Positions 23,558 to 33,737 of a stretch of DNA of 64,000 bases are shown piece by piece. The notes under the pieces were generated by a model. That model worked only from the letters and a program-made list of their open reading frames with translations. It had not been told where the DNA came from and ran no database searches. The translations under genes were made by a program, and so were the position numbers. How positions within the stretch are numbered: position 1 is the stretch's first letter; each line of letters opens with the position of its first letter. The DNA is from Antedon mediterranea (lineage: Eukaryota; Echinodermata; Crinoidea; Comatulida; Antedonidae), in NCBI RefSeq assembly GCF_964355755.1, contig NC_092670.1, positions 20,521,201-20,585,200 on the forward strand, in the 5' to 3' direction.

Positions 23558-26500
23558 ATGAGTCGTCTGTATGATACAGTTGAGCCGTCAGTGATTGAGG
23601 AGGATATGTTACAGAAAGCAGTAGAAGAACAAGGACCGAAAGAAGAAGCTGGCAAAATAGCAAAATCTGAAGGGATTGATTTTGGTGACGTTCTTCAATT
23701 AAGACTAGACTTCAAAAGTCAGTTGCAAACATCTTTTTTTTTTCTCTCTCAAAATCACATTATTTATGAATATTTCATCCAAAAAACTCTAATAACTTAA
23801 ATAAATTCGCATCATATATAACATTTCTAAGAGCTTAAATATATAGAATACTGATTGTTTAACAAACATTCAAATGTTTTTCTTTTATAGATATTCTTAA
23901 AATTGATAATTTGTGGCAGTTTACAAGCCTTGTCAAGTTACAATTAGATAACAACATTATTGAACGAATCGAGGGCCTTGATGCATTGGTCAATTTGGTG
24001 TGGTTAGGTAAGATATAATACTGATACGCCACCGCTAAAGGCCAACCCAGTAAAATCTCAATATATACAACGATGCCCTACGAATGAAAAGGCCCGAAAG
24101 AAAATTAAACATGGTTAAAAACTACACCCAACACTATCTCAAGACGACTCGTCTCATCGGGATTCAACTCAGCACTGACGAGTCAAGACATTCAGCAGGC
24201 CTCGTCGTATGATGCTGTCTGAGTTGAAATTTAGAAAACTTATATTGAGATTTTACTAGGTTAGCCTTAAAGGTCTTTTTAAAAACTTATTTAAGTCCAT
24301 CAGCCATACATCCACTCTATTTAGGTCTTTATGGGACAAAGTTTATTTATAAGTTCGACATTCACTGACCATTAAAAGTTAATTTGTTCTTTTAAAATCT
24401 CTTCTAGATTTGTCATTTAACAATATTGAAATCATCGAAGGGTTATACAAGCTAGGGAAACTTGAGGACCTGACATTATACAACAACAGGATAGCAGCAC
24501 TGGAGAACATGGCAAGCCTGACAAACCTACATGTGTTCTCAGTTGGCAACAACAAGCTCTCTAGCCTGGAAAATGTATGTATAATAGATAGATTTAATTT
24601 GATATTATTAATTGTATTAGCTAATGCAGTATGTTATTGGATATTACCTGTATTTGTTTCTACAGTCAAGTCATGTGTTACATATATTTAATTTTATATG
24701 TTATTTCAATTTATTCCATTAAGAAAGTTAACATTAACAAATTCAAATAACTCACTACATTTCATGAGATCAATGTGTAAATTCTGTACATTTTTATTTC
24801 GCAGCTTGTTTACCTGAGAAGGTTTCGAAATCTTCAGACATTAAATCTCAATGGGAATGCCTTTTGCGATGATGATAACTACAAGCCGTTTGTTGTCGCG
24901 CATATTCCATCACTGGTGTATTTAGATTTTAGGCTAATTGATGGCAACACAGTAAGTTTGCATATTTTTGTTTCCTCACACCACACATTACAACATAGCC
25001 CACAGTACAAGCTGACAGTACAACCCAATAGTGATGGAAACTTCTTATTTGGAGAATGAGTATTATCCTATGTGTAAACTGTAATTGAAGCTTAGTTTGT
25101 GGCTAGCTGCTTTGGTCATGAGTAATCCAGACCCAAAATGTGTACTCCCATTTCTTCAAGCCCAAGGTACAAGCCTGGTGACAATGTGGGTCAAGGAATT
25201 GGAGCATATCATGCAAGCTGTGTAACTGCTCGCTAACTAATTTTGTTTTTTTTACTAGAGAGAAGCTGCAGTAGAAAAGTATAGATATGCCATTGAAGAG
25301 CTGGTTGCAGATGAGACGGCAGCAGAGCTGAAAGAGAAAGGCAGGAAGCAACAACAAGAAGAATATGCCAGGCAGAAGGTAACCACACTAATGTAAATAA
25401 GCAATAGTCTATGCTACTGCCTAACACTAACAAGGCAGTTCTAGGCCCACAACAATGTCTCTACTTTCACAAGCTGCTGCCAAACATGGCAGGCTTAGGC
25501 CCACAACTCTTTATACCATTCACCCCAATTACTTAAATCTTTTAAAATCATTACTTTTTGTTGCAGGCTGCTTATGTGGAGAATCTGAATGGACCTTACC
25601 TATTTGACAGTATGTTCACAGACGACCCTGAAGCAGTGAATCTTGCAGCCTTACCAGGAGTTGATGAGTTACTTCTTTCATATCCTTTTAATTATCAGTT
25701 ATAACTTTTTTTAAATGATCCTAATTCAACAGCTACATTATTTGTAATTGCACCTTTGTAAAACTTGATACCCCATGTGGATACTGTAGATGGGTGCATG
25801 AGCAAACATTTAGATTAATTTACTGCAGTAATAGAACTATTAGTATCTTACTTAGTACTTCAGTTTCAAATATGACCCTCTTCAGTGGCGTAATGGCTAT
25901 GAGTGCTCACTGGCTAACAAATGGGCCCATGAGCTTACAGGGGCCCCTGAGCAGAGCCCAGAGAAAATAACAGGCGTTAAAATAGGCCTCCAGTGTTACA
26001 GGACCACTTAGGGGTTCCGAAACAAGGGCCTAGGCCTCTGTGTTACGCCACTGACCCTCTTGTGTTAAATTAACATTGATACCATGGAGCTATAAAATTA
26101 ATTTTATAGCTCCATGTTGATACCATAGGTATAGGTGTATCATCCTTAATAAGACTTACATATAAAGAAAAAATGGTGGTGATCTGTCAGCAGGTGTTTG
26201 AGTTCGGTCTAAAGGAGTTTGACAGACGAGAACATGATGTCCAAGAGTTCTACGCTTGCATTCAAGAAGCAAAGGATGAAAACAAAAAAGATGCCATCAA
26301 TGAAATAAAGAAGTTTAACCAATACAGAAAGAAGGTACTGCATTATCACTGTTGTCAATCATCATCACTATCATTATCTCCATCATTAATATTGTAATCA
26401 TCAATCATACCCACATTACTTTGAGTTTATAACTAAAGCCTTGTCTACACTATCAAATTTTATGTGACAAAAAAAATGTAATGTGATAGTGTCATACTAT

Positions 26501-27800
26501 TACCACATTTAGGCACGTCACACTTTTTTCAGTGTAGACAGAGCCTAATAGATTGTACTAATATTCATTATTTTTATATTACATAGATGTTTGCAGAGTT
26601 TAGTCAGATTAGTGACCCCAATGTATTGAAAGGTCGTGTAGATGAATACAAGGAGGAAGTAGATGCATTGTTGGACAAACTGATGGGCCTGGAGATGCAA
26701 ATTGTTGACCAACTTGAGGTAAGGCTTAAGTATGATTCTGAAAAAGATACTTAAACTTGTACTGAGTGCTTAATCGTGTTTAATGATTTAAACAGAATAA
26801 TTTCAAGATATTGTTTATTTTCGTTGCAGGATACTATCAAAGAATTTGAGAGAAACATGGCAGATTTCGTTGCAACATTTGTAGAGAATGTACAGGGACT
26901 ATATCCTTTAAAATATATATTATATAATCTGCATCATAATAATTTAAGCATGTCTTAAGCTCTGTCTATTAATCAGATATGAATGTACAGCTCTGACTAC
27001 AGTATAAAAAAAAATGTGATGTGCCCAAATATGGTAGTGATATAACATCATCATGTCCATTATGAGCACATCAAATTTAGTTGTCACATAAAGTTTGATA
27101 GTGTAGACAGAGCTTTACAAATAACTGTGCTCACATGTATTTCTTTAACTATCTCGCACGATATCACAGATACGTGATTTAGAAAACATTCACCATGAGC
27201 GGCTGTTGGAGACCGCCATCGCTACGTTGGAAAAGTATATGAAAAATGAACTTGATGACGATCTCCCTGAGGATCTTAAAATGGTATACTTGAAGTTCTA
27301 TTTTTCTAAAAAACTTCTCTTGAAACAGTGTTAGCTAAACGGATTAATTAGAATCCCGATTAGAATCCAGTTGACACTTTTCTAAAGTTCTGTCTTAACA
27401 AAATGTGATGTGCCATATATGAACATGATGTCATATCACTACCATATTTGGGCACATCACAAAAAATAATTTGACAGTTTAGACAGAGCTTTAGGTTGTT
27501 TCAAAATAATGAATACAGGAATACAGTACATTATCATTTTTCTTTTATCCATAGTTATTTGTTGACAAAGACACAATTTCAAACGCTGTTAGCGCATCTC
27601 ACGACGTGCACATGTTGAAGATTGACAACAGGGAGGACGACATTATACAGAGAGCAAACGGCTGGATGGCAAGTCTAATAGAAAGGATCCATAACGAGGA
27701 AGAAGTGAAGCGTAACAGAGATCGTGTGAAAGAAATCGGTAACTTTATTGATCATCTTGGAGATGAGCTAGAATTATTGGACTTGCAGGGAGCTTTGTAA
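23558..27800 (+). CDS. DRC3: Dynein regulatory complex subunit 3 (LRRC48)
   Basis: Structural subunit of the nexin-dynein regulatory complex of motile cilia and flagella. Exons: 23558-23717, 23891-24007, 24408-24574, 24805-24951, 25259-25378, 25567-25679, 26160-26334, 26587-26718, 26830-26900, 27160-27283, 27555-27800. These total 1572 bp and 523 residues, the same length as human DRC3. The N-terminus reads EEDMLQKAVEEQGPKEEA. Leucine-rich repeats follow (NLWQFTSLVKLQLDNNII, LVWLDLSFNNIE, LEDLTLYNNRI). After them come YLRRFRNLQTLNLNGN, the linker NGPYLFDSMF and coiled coil to the end (LKIDNRED, VKEIGNFIDHL). Introns 6 and 9 are AT-AC, U12-type; see their entries. Candidate poly(A) signal AATAAA at 27922. 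Promoter probably shared with DPH7. Confidence 0.96.
24039..24267. mobile_element. 229-bp MITE, TAA target duplication
   Basis: AGGCCAACCCAGTAAAATCT and its inverse (AGGCTAACCTAGTAAAATCT) form the ends, with TAA on both sides (24036-24038 and 24268-24270), as in PIF/Harbinger elements. A related end lies near 15938. DRC3 intron 2. Confidence 0.75.
25883..26053. mobile_element. 171-bp hAT-like MITE
   Basis: Ends CAGTGGCGTAA and TTACGCCACTG. An exact 8-bp duplication ACCCTCTT at 25875-25882 and 26054-26061 is the hAT hallmark. It sits inside the U12 intron 6 of DRC3. Confidence 0.92.
26083..26116. repeat. Perfect 34-bp palindrome
   Basis: CATGGAGCTATAAAATT followed at once by its exact inverse, 43 bp before the AC acceptor of DRC3 intron 6. 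Confidence 0.92.
26437..26545. mobile_element. TWA-TSD MITE family, copy 8 (short)
   Basis: AGCCTTGTCTACACTATCAA to GTGTAGACAGAGCC with TAA on both sides (26434-26436, 26546-26548). DRC3 intron 7. Confidence 0.85.
26901..27159 (+). other. U12-type AT-AC intron (DRC3 intron 9)
   Basis: Donor ATATCCTTTA, branch site TTCTTTAAC at 27141-27149 (one change from TTCCTTAAC), and AC acceptor at 27158-27159, about 11 nt after the branch adenosine. The joined peptide ENVQGLISQIRDLENIHHE aligns gap-free with human ENVQSLMAQCRDLENHHHE. A Harbinger-like MITE (26958-27114) sits inside. Confidence 0.92.
26958..27114. mobile_element. TWA-TSD MITE family, copy 9
   Basis: Flanked by TTA on both sides. The left part carries an extra partial end (AGCTCTGTCTATTAATC then GCTCTGACTACAG). 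DRC3 intron 9. Confidence 0.85.
27386..27490. mobile_element. TWA-TSD MITE family, copy 10 (short)
   Basis: AGTTCTGTCTTAAC to TTTAGACAGAGCT, flanked by TAA and TTA. DRC3 intron 10. Confidence 0.8.
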
Positions 27801-28158
27801 ACTTTGACCTTTTGGTATGCACTTTGACTCCATGTTATCTCTCTACATTTTAAGAGACACAGTTGGAATTTGAGATAAATACCGTATGGCCAAGTGGATT
27901 AATGTATTATATTAAAATATTAATAAATGTAAATATATTTTTATAATTTAAATATCTCAATTCTTTGTAAATAATTAAAACATTTTTGTTGTAGATTTTA
28001 TGCCTGAATATAAAAGTATAAAAATTTATACTAATATTTACAATAATTTGTTCTGGTTCTTAGTAACCCAATAACAAGAAACGCAACATAATAAATGAAA
28101 TAAAATGTATACATACAAACTACAGAAAGTAATACAGAATGAATGTAATTTTTTTTTA
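27801..28158. other. DRC3/ATPAF2 convergent 3' region
   Basis: 358 bp, AT-rich. AATAAA at 27922-27927 for DRC3. Nothing coding. Confidence 0.5.
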
Positions 28159-31100
28159 TTAATTAGCATAAAGTACATCCTTAAGTTGCTGTAATATTGT
28201 TGTTGCAACCCTGAGCTGCATCTCAGTGCAGTCTTGGAGGATAACTCCAACCTGTAGGGAGTAATTGCTTTTTATTTGACTATTTTTTCACTCAATAACA
28301 CTGACCAAAGAAGAATTATTTAGACTTGGCACAGGGCCAGACTATGCAGGTGTCCAATCATTGTTGTTTGTTACCTGCTGACAGCTGTTACTCTTGACTC
28401 ATGTTGCAGGTGTTTTATTCTAATGCATCTACTATTTCCAAAAACCGATTATGGACATTTTTGTAACGTTTCTTTCCCAAAATAACTTTTAATGTTTGTT
28501 AGATTCTTGTCATACTGCAATTTTCTTAATTTTATGCGTCGTCTCTGTTACCAGGTGTACAAACAATGTGGCAGCTGCTACTCTTGCTTGTAGATCCATG
28601 TGATCAATTCGATGACCCCATTCAACTTCACCCCATTTAGAAATCTGAATACAAAATACAATAATCTTTTAATGAAATATGTATGTACTAAGTCCCCTAT
28701 TCATTTCTGAACATAGGGCAAATGAGCTGTTAGGAGCTTATTTTACTAAGCCTCAGCAGGAAGACTGAAATTACAAATTGTAATTTCACTCTTCCCTGGC
28801 CTCAGCATTATGTGGTAGGGTAGCCTCCCTAGTATTTTCAACCAGGTACTCATTTACAGCCGAGTTGTCGGGAATTGAACCAACATCAAGTGTCCTATCA
28901 TATTTACTTGTAATTTTACACTATTGTCCTTTGTGACGCAAAACAAAATTGTACATTTTTAATATTGTCCATTATTCAGACTGACCTCACATTATGTTTG
29001 TTTTCATGCACATGTGGCTCAAATTTCCATAGCACATTATATTATGGCCATAAGCTTTGTCAAACATAACCAAGAGGCTAGGGCAGCTGTATGTTGTACA
29101 TAACCACGAAGCTAGGCCAGCTGTATGTTTTCCTCAATGGCTAAGCATGTCTGGGTATCATTACTGAGAGAGGATAATGTAATTGTACCCAGGCGGTCAA
29201 GCCACTGCTCTAACCCAGCCTTAAATCCCGCAAGAAAGTGTGAAAATCCCTAGGGAACCAAGACCAGGAAGCATGCCCTTTTCCAGCTGTAGTTCTCATC
29301 ACACAGGAAACAGCGCTATAACATTCAAAACCATGAATAACTCTTTGGATGTGTTGTCCTGTGTCCAAACACTGAAAGGGACTTTATCGGCACGTTTGGC
29401 TGACATTTGTTTGGTAGAATTTTTTAAACATAAAGGTAATTTTTTTCATGCTATTGTCAGTCATACAAGTCCGTCAACTTTAATTGATTTAGAATGAAAG
29501 AATATTCACTTATATACTTTATACGTGACTTGATTTCTTCATAAGGTAACATTAACAAACAAGCATGTAGATGATATTGAATCTTTGAATAAGTTATTTT
29601 CCATAAATTGTGAAGATGTTTTCTCTTGTGATAAGATATTAGTTGGGTGTGGTTACTTAGGTCTGTTTAATTTATAATTGTTTTAAATATCCGTCAACAT
29701 AATTTATTATTTAATTTCCATTGCCAATTAAACCTTTTAATTCAAACTCCATGTTCTTAAGAGGAGGTACTTGCATTTAGGAAACTGTGTCATTAGTAAT
29801 TACATATGATTTTTTTCAGCCACTCAGCCGACTTACTTGGAATTCTTCTTCTAACCTGGACAGCGCCATTGCTCGTTCAACGTGAATATGTCTATCCATA
29901 AGAGCAAATGCAACAACTATAGATTTCAACGATTGTACTGCGCTTTCATAGCCTGGCGAAACATAAATATTCACAGTTAAACAGTGTATACACCCTTTCT
30001 TAAAAAAATTGTAGAATACCTTAAGCTCTGTCTACACTACCAAACTTTATGTGACAAAAACATGTGATGTGCCCATATATGGACATGATAACATCATATC
30101 GCTACTATATTTGGGCACACTTTTTTTGTCAAACTAGTTTTATAGTGTAGACAGAGGTTTAGATTTAAAATAAGACGAGTAGACTAGTTTTATTATTAAA
30201 AGCTGTACACGTCTCCAGGTGTGTAGTACTTGAGTAGTTTAACTATATTTGATATCAAGTGCAAACCATAGGTTATGCCAAAATACGCTACCGAATAATG
30301 CCCACTCGTTGTGCGTCAACAAATGCTGTTTCAGCTTGGCTCGTGTTTCGTCTGGTACTGCAGGTGGCATGATAGATTGTGTAGATGTGATATCAGTCTC
30401 GTATCGAGAGTTGAACCAGTCTAACAGCGGGTCCCATTCTCTTGTCTGAAGTTCAACAAGGTCAACCGGTAATTCTTGTCTGTAACTAAATTAATATTGA
30501 TTAATCTTATATTGTTATCATCATAATTTTCAGGATTGTTAACATTCATCATCTTAATCACCATACCATCACCATTATCAATAATCATCTTCACTCTAAT
30601 TGTTATCATTATCTGTCATCATGGTTATACAGAATCATTCCCAGAATTACTATCATACAGTATCTTCTATCAATTTTCACATCATCAATTTTTCATACGC
30701 ATGAGCGAGTAACTTGCCAATTACAGGATGGATAAACTATTTTATAATTGATATTATAAACTAAGTCCCATTTTAGGCTTAGGGAGTAGAGTTGAAAGAG
30801 TTGTGAGTTACAACCCTGGCACTAGGTCAGGATTGAATGGAAGGCAAGTACGTTGACCACCCAAGCTACAGCTCCACCACTATCAATTGTCATCACCATA
30901 ATTGTACTATCTTCATCATTACATTATTAACTGTGAATAATTGCATACCACACTGTGTCTGTGTCAAGAAAATGAAGTATTGATGTTATCACTTGTTCTT
31001 TATTTCTACCAGTTGGATTATCAAGGGCAGTGTTGCATAAAGTTGTCTGGAAAGAAAAATAGCAATATCAATAGCAAAAATCATTACTATTATTATTAAA

Positions 31101-31657
31101 TTTAATTATATAAATATTATTACATAAATACAATAAAATATACAAAATATATATTTTACCATCTGCATAGTGTGTTGTTTTATAATGTCTGTCTGTTTGT
31201 CCCACTCCGTGCATACAGCAATAGCCAAGGCTTCACTTGGAACCTGGAAGAGCTTTCCAGATGGTGTCTTTAACTTGCGTTGGTCAAGATTAATCTCAAA
31301 CACACCTTCCGACTCAGTAATGCTCACTGATTTGTAAATTTTCTTCCTTTCTAAACGTTTTTATAAGAAGTTATTAGAAAGAATTTGTTTTATCCATCTT
31401 AAATTCTATTTTATATAATTGTAATTATCCTAAGCTATGTTTGCGTTACTGTGTAATCCTATTCCTTCGTTTCCAGGCAGTTTCCACTCACAAAAACACA
31501 TGTGGTTACACGTCTGGGCTAAGCCTAACAATTGTTTCTCTCAATAGAACTAAACTATCTTACCTCTAAAACCCCTTTTTAGCATGTTTGCAGCAGGAAT
31601 TCTAGATTTTAAAAGCGTTGAAGACAAACATTGATTTGCCAATGTTTTAAATGCCAT
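28159..31657 (-). CDS. ATPAF2: ATP synthase mitochondrial F1 assembly factor 2 (ATP12)
   Basis: Mitochondrial matrix chaperone that binds the free alpha subunit during F1-ATPase assembly. Exons in transcript order: 31657-31564, 31350-31160, 31046-30949, 30485-30292, 29952-29837, 28644-28552, 28251-28159, giving 879 bp and 292 residues (human 289). The N-terminus (MAFKTLANQCLSSTLLKSR) is basic, Ser/Leu-rich and lacks acids, as a matrix-targeting peptide should be. Core motifs: EINLDQRKLKTPSGKLFQVP, SEALAIAVCTEWD, CNTALDNPTGRNKEQ, LHFLDTDTVCYR, REWDPLLDWFNSRY, MALSRLEEEFQ and SKWGEVEWGH. The AATAAA at about 28155-28160 on the coding strand overlaps the stop and could serve as poly(A) signal. 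Tail to tail with DRC3 (358 bp apart); head to head with GID4. Confidence 0.95.
28730..28920 (-). mobile_element. SINE-like fragment
   Basis: On the minus strand it contains a B-box-like GGTTCAATTCC followed by GTAAATGAGTACCTGG, wording common in tRNA-derived SINE bodies. It lies in ATPAF2 intron 5 (28645-29836), whose remaining 900 bp show no other supportable feature. Confidence 0.4.
30024..30158. mobile_element. TWA-TSD MITE family, copy 11
   Basis: AGCTCTGTCTACACTACCAA to GTGTAGACAGAGGT with TTA on both sides. ATPAF2 intron 4. Confidence 0.85.
30776..30882 (-). mobile_element. tRNA-derived SINE head
   Basis: The minus strand starts GGTGGAGCTGTAGCTTGGG with TGGTCAACG (A box) and has ATTCAATCC further on (weak B box). 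A related head lies at 36625-36685. ATPAF2 intron 3. Confidence 0.5.
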
Positions 31658-31724
31658 AATTTTAAAGGATTTAAATTAAGCCTACTAGGCCGCCTAAATC
31701 AGTTTGTTTACAAAAAAATTACGA

Positions 31725-33538
31725 CCGCCGCACAGCGTTGCCAGCGATAAAATTTAAATTATGCCGTATCCTGTCTCAAATAATGCCAGATTGGGAAAAA
31801 TAATGCCAGATCCCCAAAATGTGGCCCTAAACAGCGCCACCAACGGTTGTATGTCTAATAAACGTTTGTAAAACCCCAACTGACACAAAATAGGGCCTAA
31901 ATTGTATCCCTATGTCGTTCAAAAATTGTATTTTTAGTTTTGTGAGTAATAATTCTAAAAATATCTAGGGTGCGAAAATGGTAATTGCAAATGACACAAA
32001 CACCAACCCACGAACCCTTATCCCCCCCACCCCCCCCCCCCCCACCTCCCCCAAAAAGAAAACTGTTACAGCCATGGGAAATTTAGAATTTTTGAGCTGA
32101 AATATGAGAGCTGCTCGATCTTTGCACTTAATTTCAAATATGAAAGGATCTTAGCCCACCATAATTAGAAAATTATAATTTAAAATAGGAAATAAAAATA
32201 TATATCTCATGGTTGATAAGAAAATTTTGAAAAAAGCTCATGGCCGGAAATGCCACTTAATTTAAAAAATGAAATAAAAATATAGGCCTATTTATTAGTG
32301 TCTCCAGGATCTTAGCCCACCATAGTTCGAAAATGGCAATTATAATTGAAAATAGGAAATCAAAATATATATTAAGTGTCTCCAGGACCTCAGCCCCACC
32401 ATGGTTGGGACTGAGGTACAAAAATTTGGAAAATAGAGCTGCTCGATGGCCGGAAATGGCACTTAATTTCAGATATGAAATAAAAATATATTTATTAGTA
32501 CCTCCAGGATCTTAGCCCACCATAGTTCGAAAATGGCAATTATAATTTAAAATAGGAAATAAAAATATATATTAAGTGTCTCCAGGACCTCAGCTCCACC
32601 ATGGCTGGTGCTGAGGTAAGAAAATTTGGAAAAATAGAGCTGCTCAATGGGCGGAAATGGCACTTAATTTCAAATATGAAATAAAAATATATTTATTAGC
32701 ACCTCCAGGATCTTAGCCCATCATAGTTTTGAAAATGGCAATTATAATTTAAAATAAGAAATAAAAATATATATTAAGTGTCTCCATGACCTCAGCCCCA
32801 CCATGGTTGGGGCTGAGGTAAAAAAAAAATGGGAAAAATAGAGCTGCTCGATGGGTGGAAATGGCACTTAATTTTAAATAAAAATTACCTCGCCCACATG
32901 GTCACTACAGGGGCTGAGAGGTGAAGAACATTTGGAAAAATAGGGTTGCTACGACGATGCAAATGGAACATAATTTGAAATATGGAAAACAAATTCTCCT
33001 AGATGAAATTCTTTTTTAGTTACTGGAAATTGCCATTTCAAGGGTTGGGGTAGGGGTGCGGCCACTTATAATTATGAACTGAAACAACAAAACCCCTTTC
33101 ATAATGTTTTCGTTCAATTGTCTCTATATCTGGGGATCCAATAACCTGCATGGTCTCTGAAATAGAGCAACATAATTGGCCAATAGCTAGCCTCTTCGGA
33201 TTTGTTGTGCTGCCTATATCGCACACACGGTAGTTTTCGAGCAGCCTTCCTATCCGAAGCAAAAGGATGGAAGAACTATTGTACGGAAAACCCGAACAGA
33301 TCTGTTTTGTACGATATGATATTGTGTAAGGTGATATGTATTAAATTGCAAGATTAAACAAAATATTTTATTTTTGTTCTGTGGTATATCATTTTTTTGG
33401 TTGTTCAAAAAACACAAAATTATGCCAGATTATGCTAAAAACGGCTAAATAATGCCGCGGCATTATGCCAGATGCCGTGGGCCTCTAAATAATGCCAAAA
33501 AGCATAATAATGCCAGAAATGGCAACTATGCCGCCGCA
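31725..33538. mobile_element. 1.8-kb hAT-like element with 8-bp TSD
   Basis: Element 31733-33530. It starts CAGCGTTGCCA and ends TGGCAACTATG. An exact direct repeat CCGCCGCA lies at 31725-31732 and 33531-33538, the 8-bp duplication typical of hAT. The interior holds scattered ATAATGCCAGA words near both ends, a poly-C run (about 32030) and an imperfect tandem array of about 200-bp units (32090-32890). No transposase frame, so it is non-autonomous. It occupies nearly all of the ATPAF2/GID4 intergenic space. Confidence 0.85.
32090..32890. repeat. Tandem array of about 200-bp units inside the hAT-like element
   Basis: GGAAATGGCACTTAATTTC recurs at roughly 32450, 32650 and 32855 and, decayed, earlier. 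CTCCAGGATCTTAGCCCA and the CCATGGTTGGGGCTGAGGT hairpin alternate between these. Confidence 0.85.
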
Positions 33539-33737
33539 CTTTATTGAGGAACGGCTGTGTCGACGCCTACATAAACTTTACTGAAACATGTTTTAATTGG
33601 TTAGAATTCCAAGCCTTGTATTTGTTTAGCCAATAAGCATACGCCATTTAGTTGTAGTAAATACAGACGTTATGTAGTAAATAATTAGAACATTTTAACA
33701 ACCATTCAACAAGAGCAGATTGAAGGAAGACAATTTC
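33539..33737 (+). promoter_or_regulatory. GID4 proximal 5' region
   Basis: With 31658-31724 this is the original ATPAF2/GID4 divergent spacer: about 270 bp once the insertion and one TSD copy are removed. ATTGG at 33598 and CCAAT at 33630 are possible CCAAT boxes. No TATA box is evident. Confidence 0.4.

Larger units (their letters stand above)
25680..26159 (+). other. U12-type AT-AC intron (DRC3 intron 6)
   Basis: Donor ATATCCTTTT matches the U12 consensus exactly. The 3' end is AC at 26158-26159, preceded by ATCCTTAAT at 26142-26150, a U12-like branch site with its adenosine about 10 nt from the splice site. Joining gives LLLSYKEKMVVIC, which aligns without gaps to human ELLETYKDKFVIIC. 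The intron also carries a 171-bp hAT MITE and a perfect palindrome. Confidence 0.9.

Noticed and set aside
25697-26192. Ordinary GT-AG alternative for DRC3 intron 6 (GTTATA donor, AG before GTGTTTGAG)
   Set aside because: It deletes the conserved YKEKMVVIC block and adds non-conserved residues; the AT-AC reading aligns without gaps.
33720-33737. GID4 start at a TTG codon upstream of 33738
   Set aside because: Not an ATG; the first ATG at 33738 is the natural start and the conserved core begins later.
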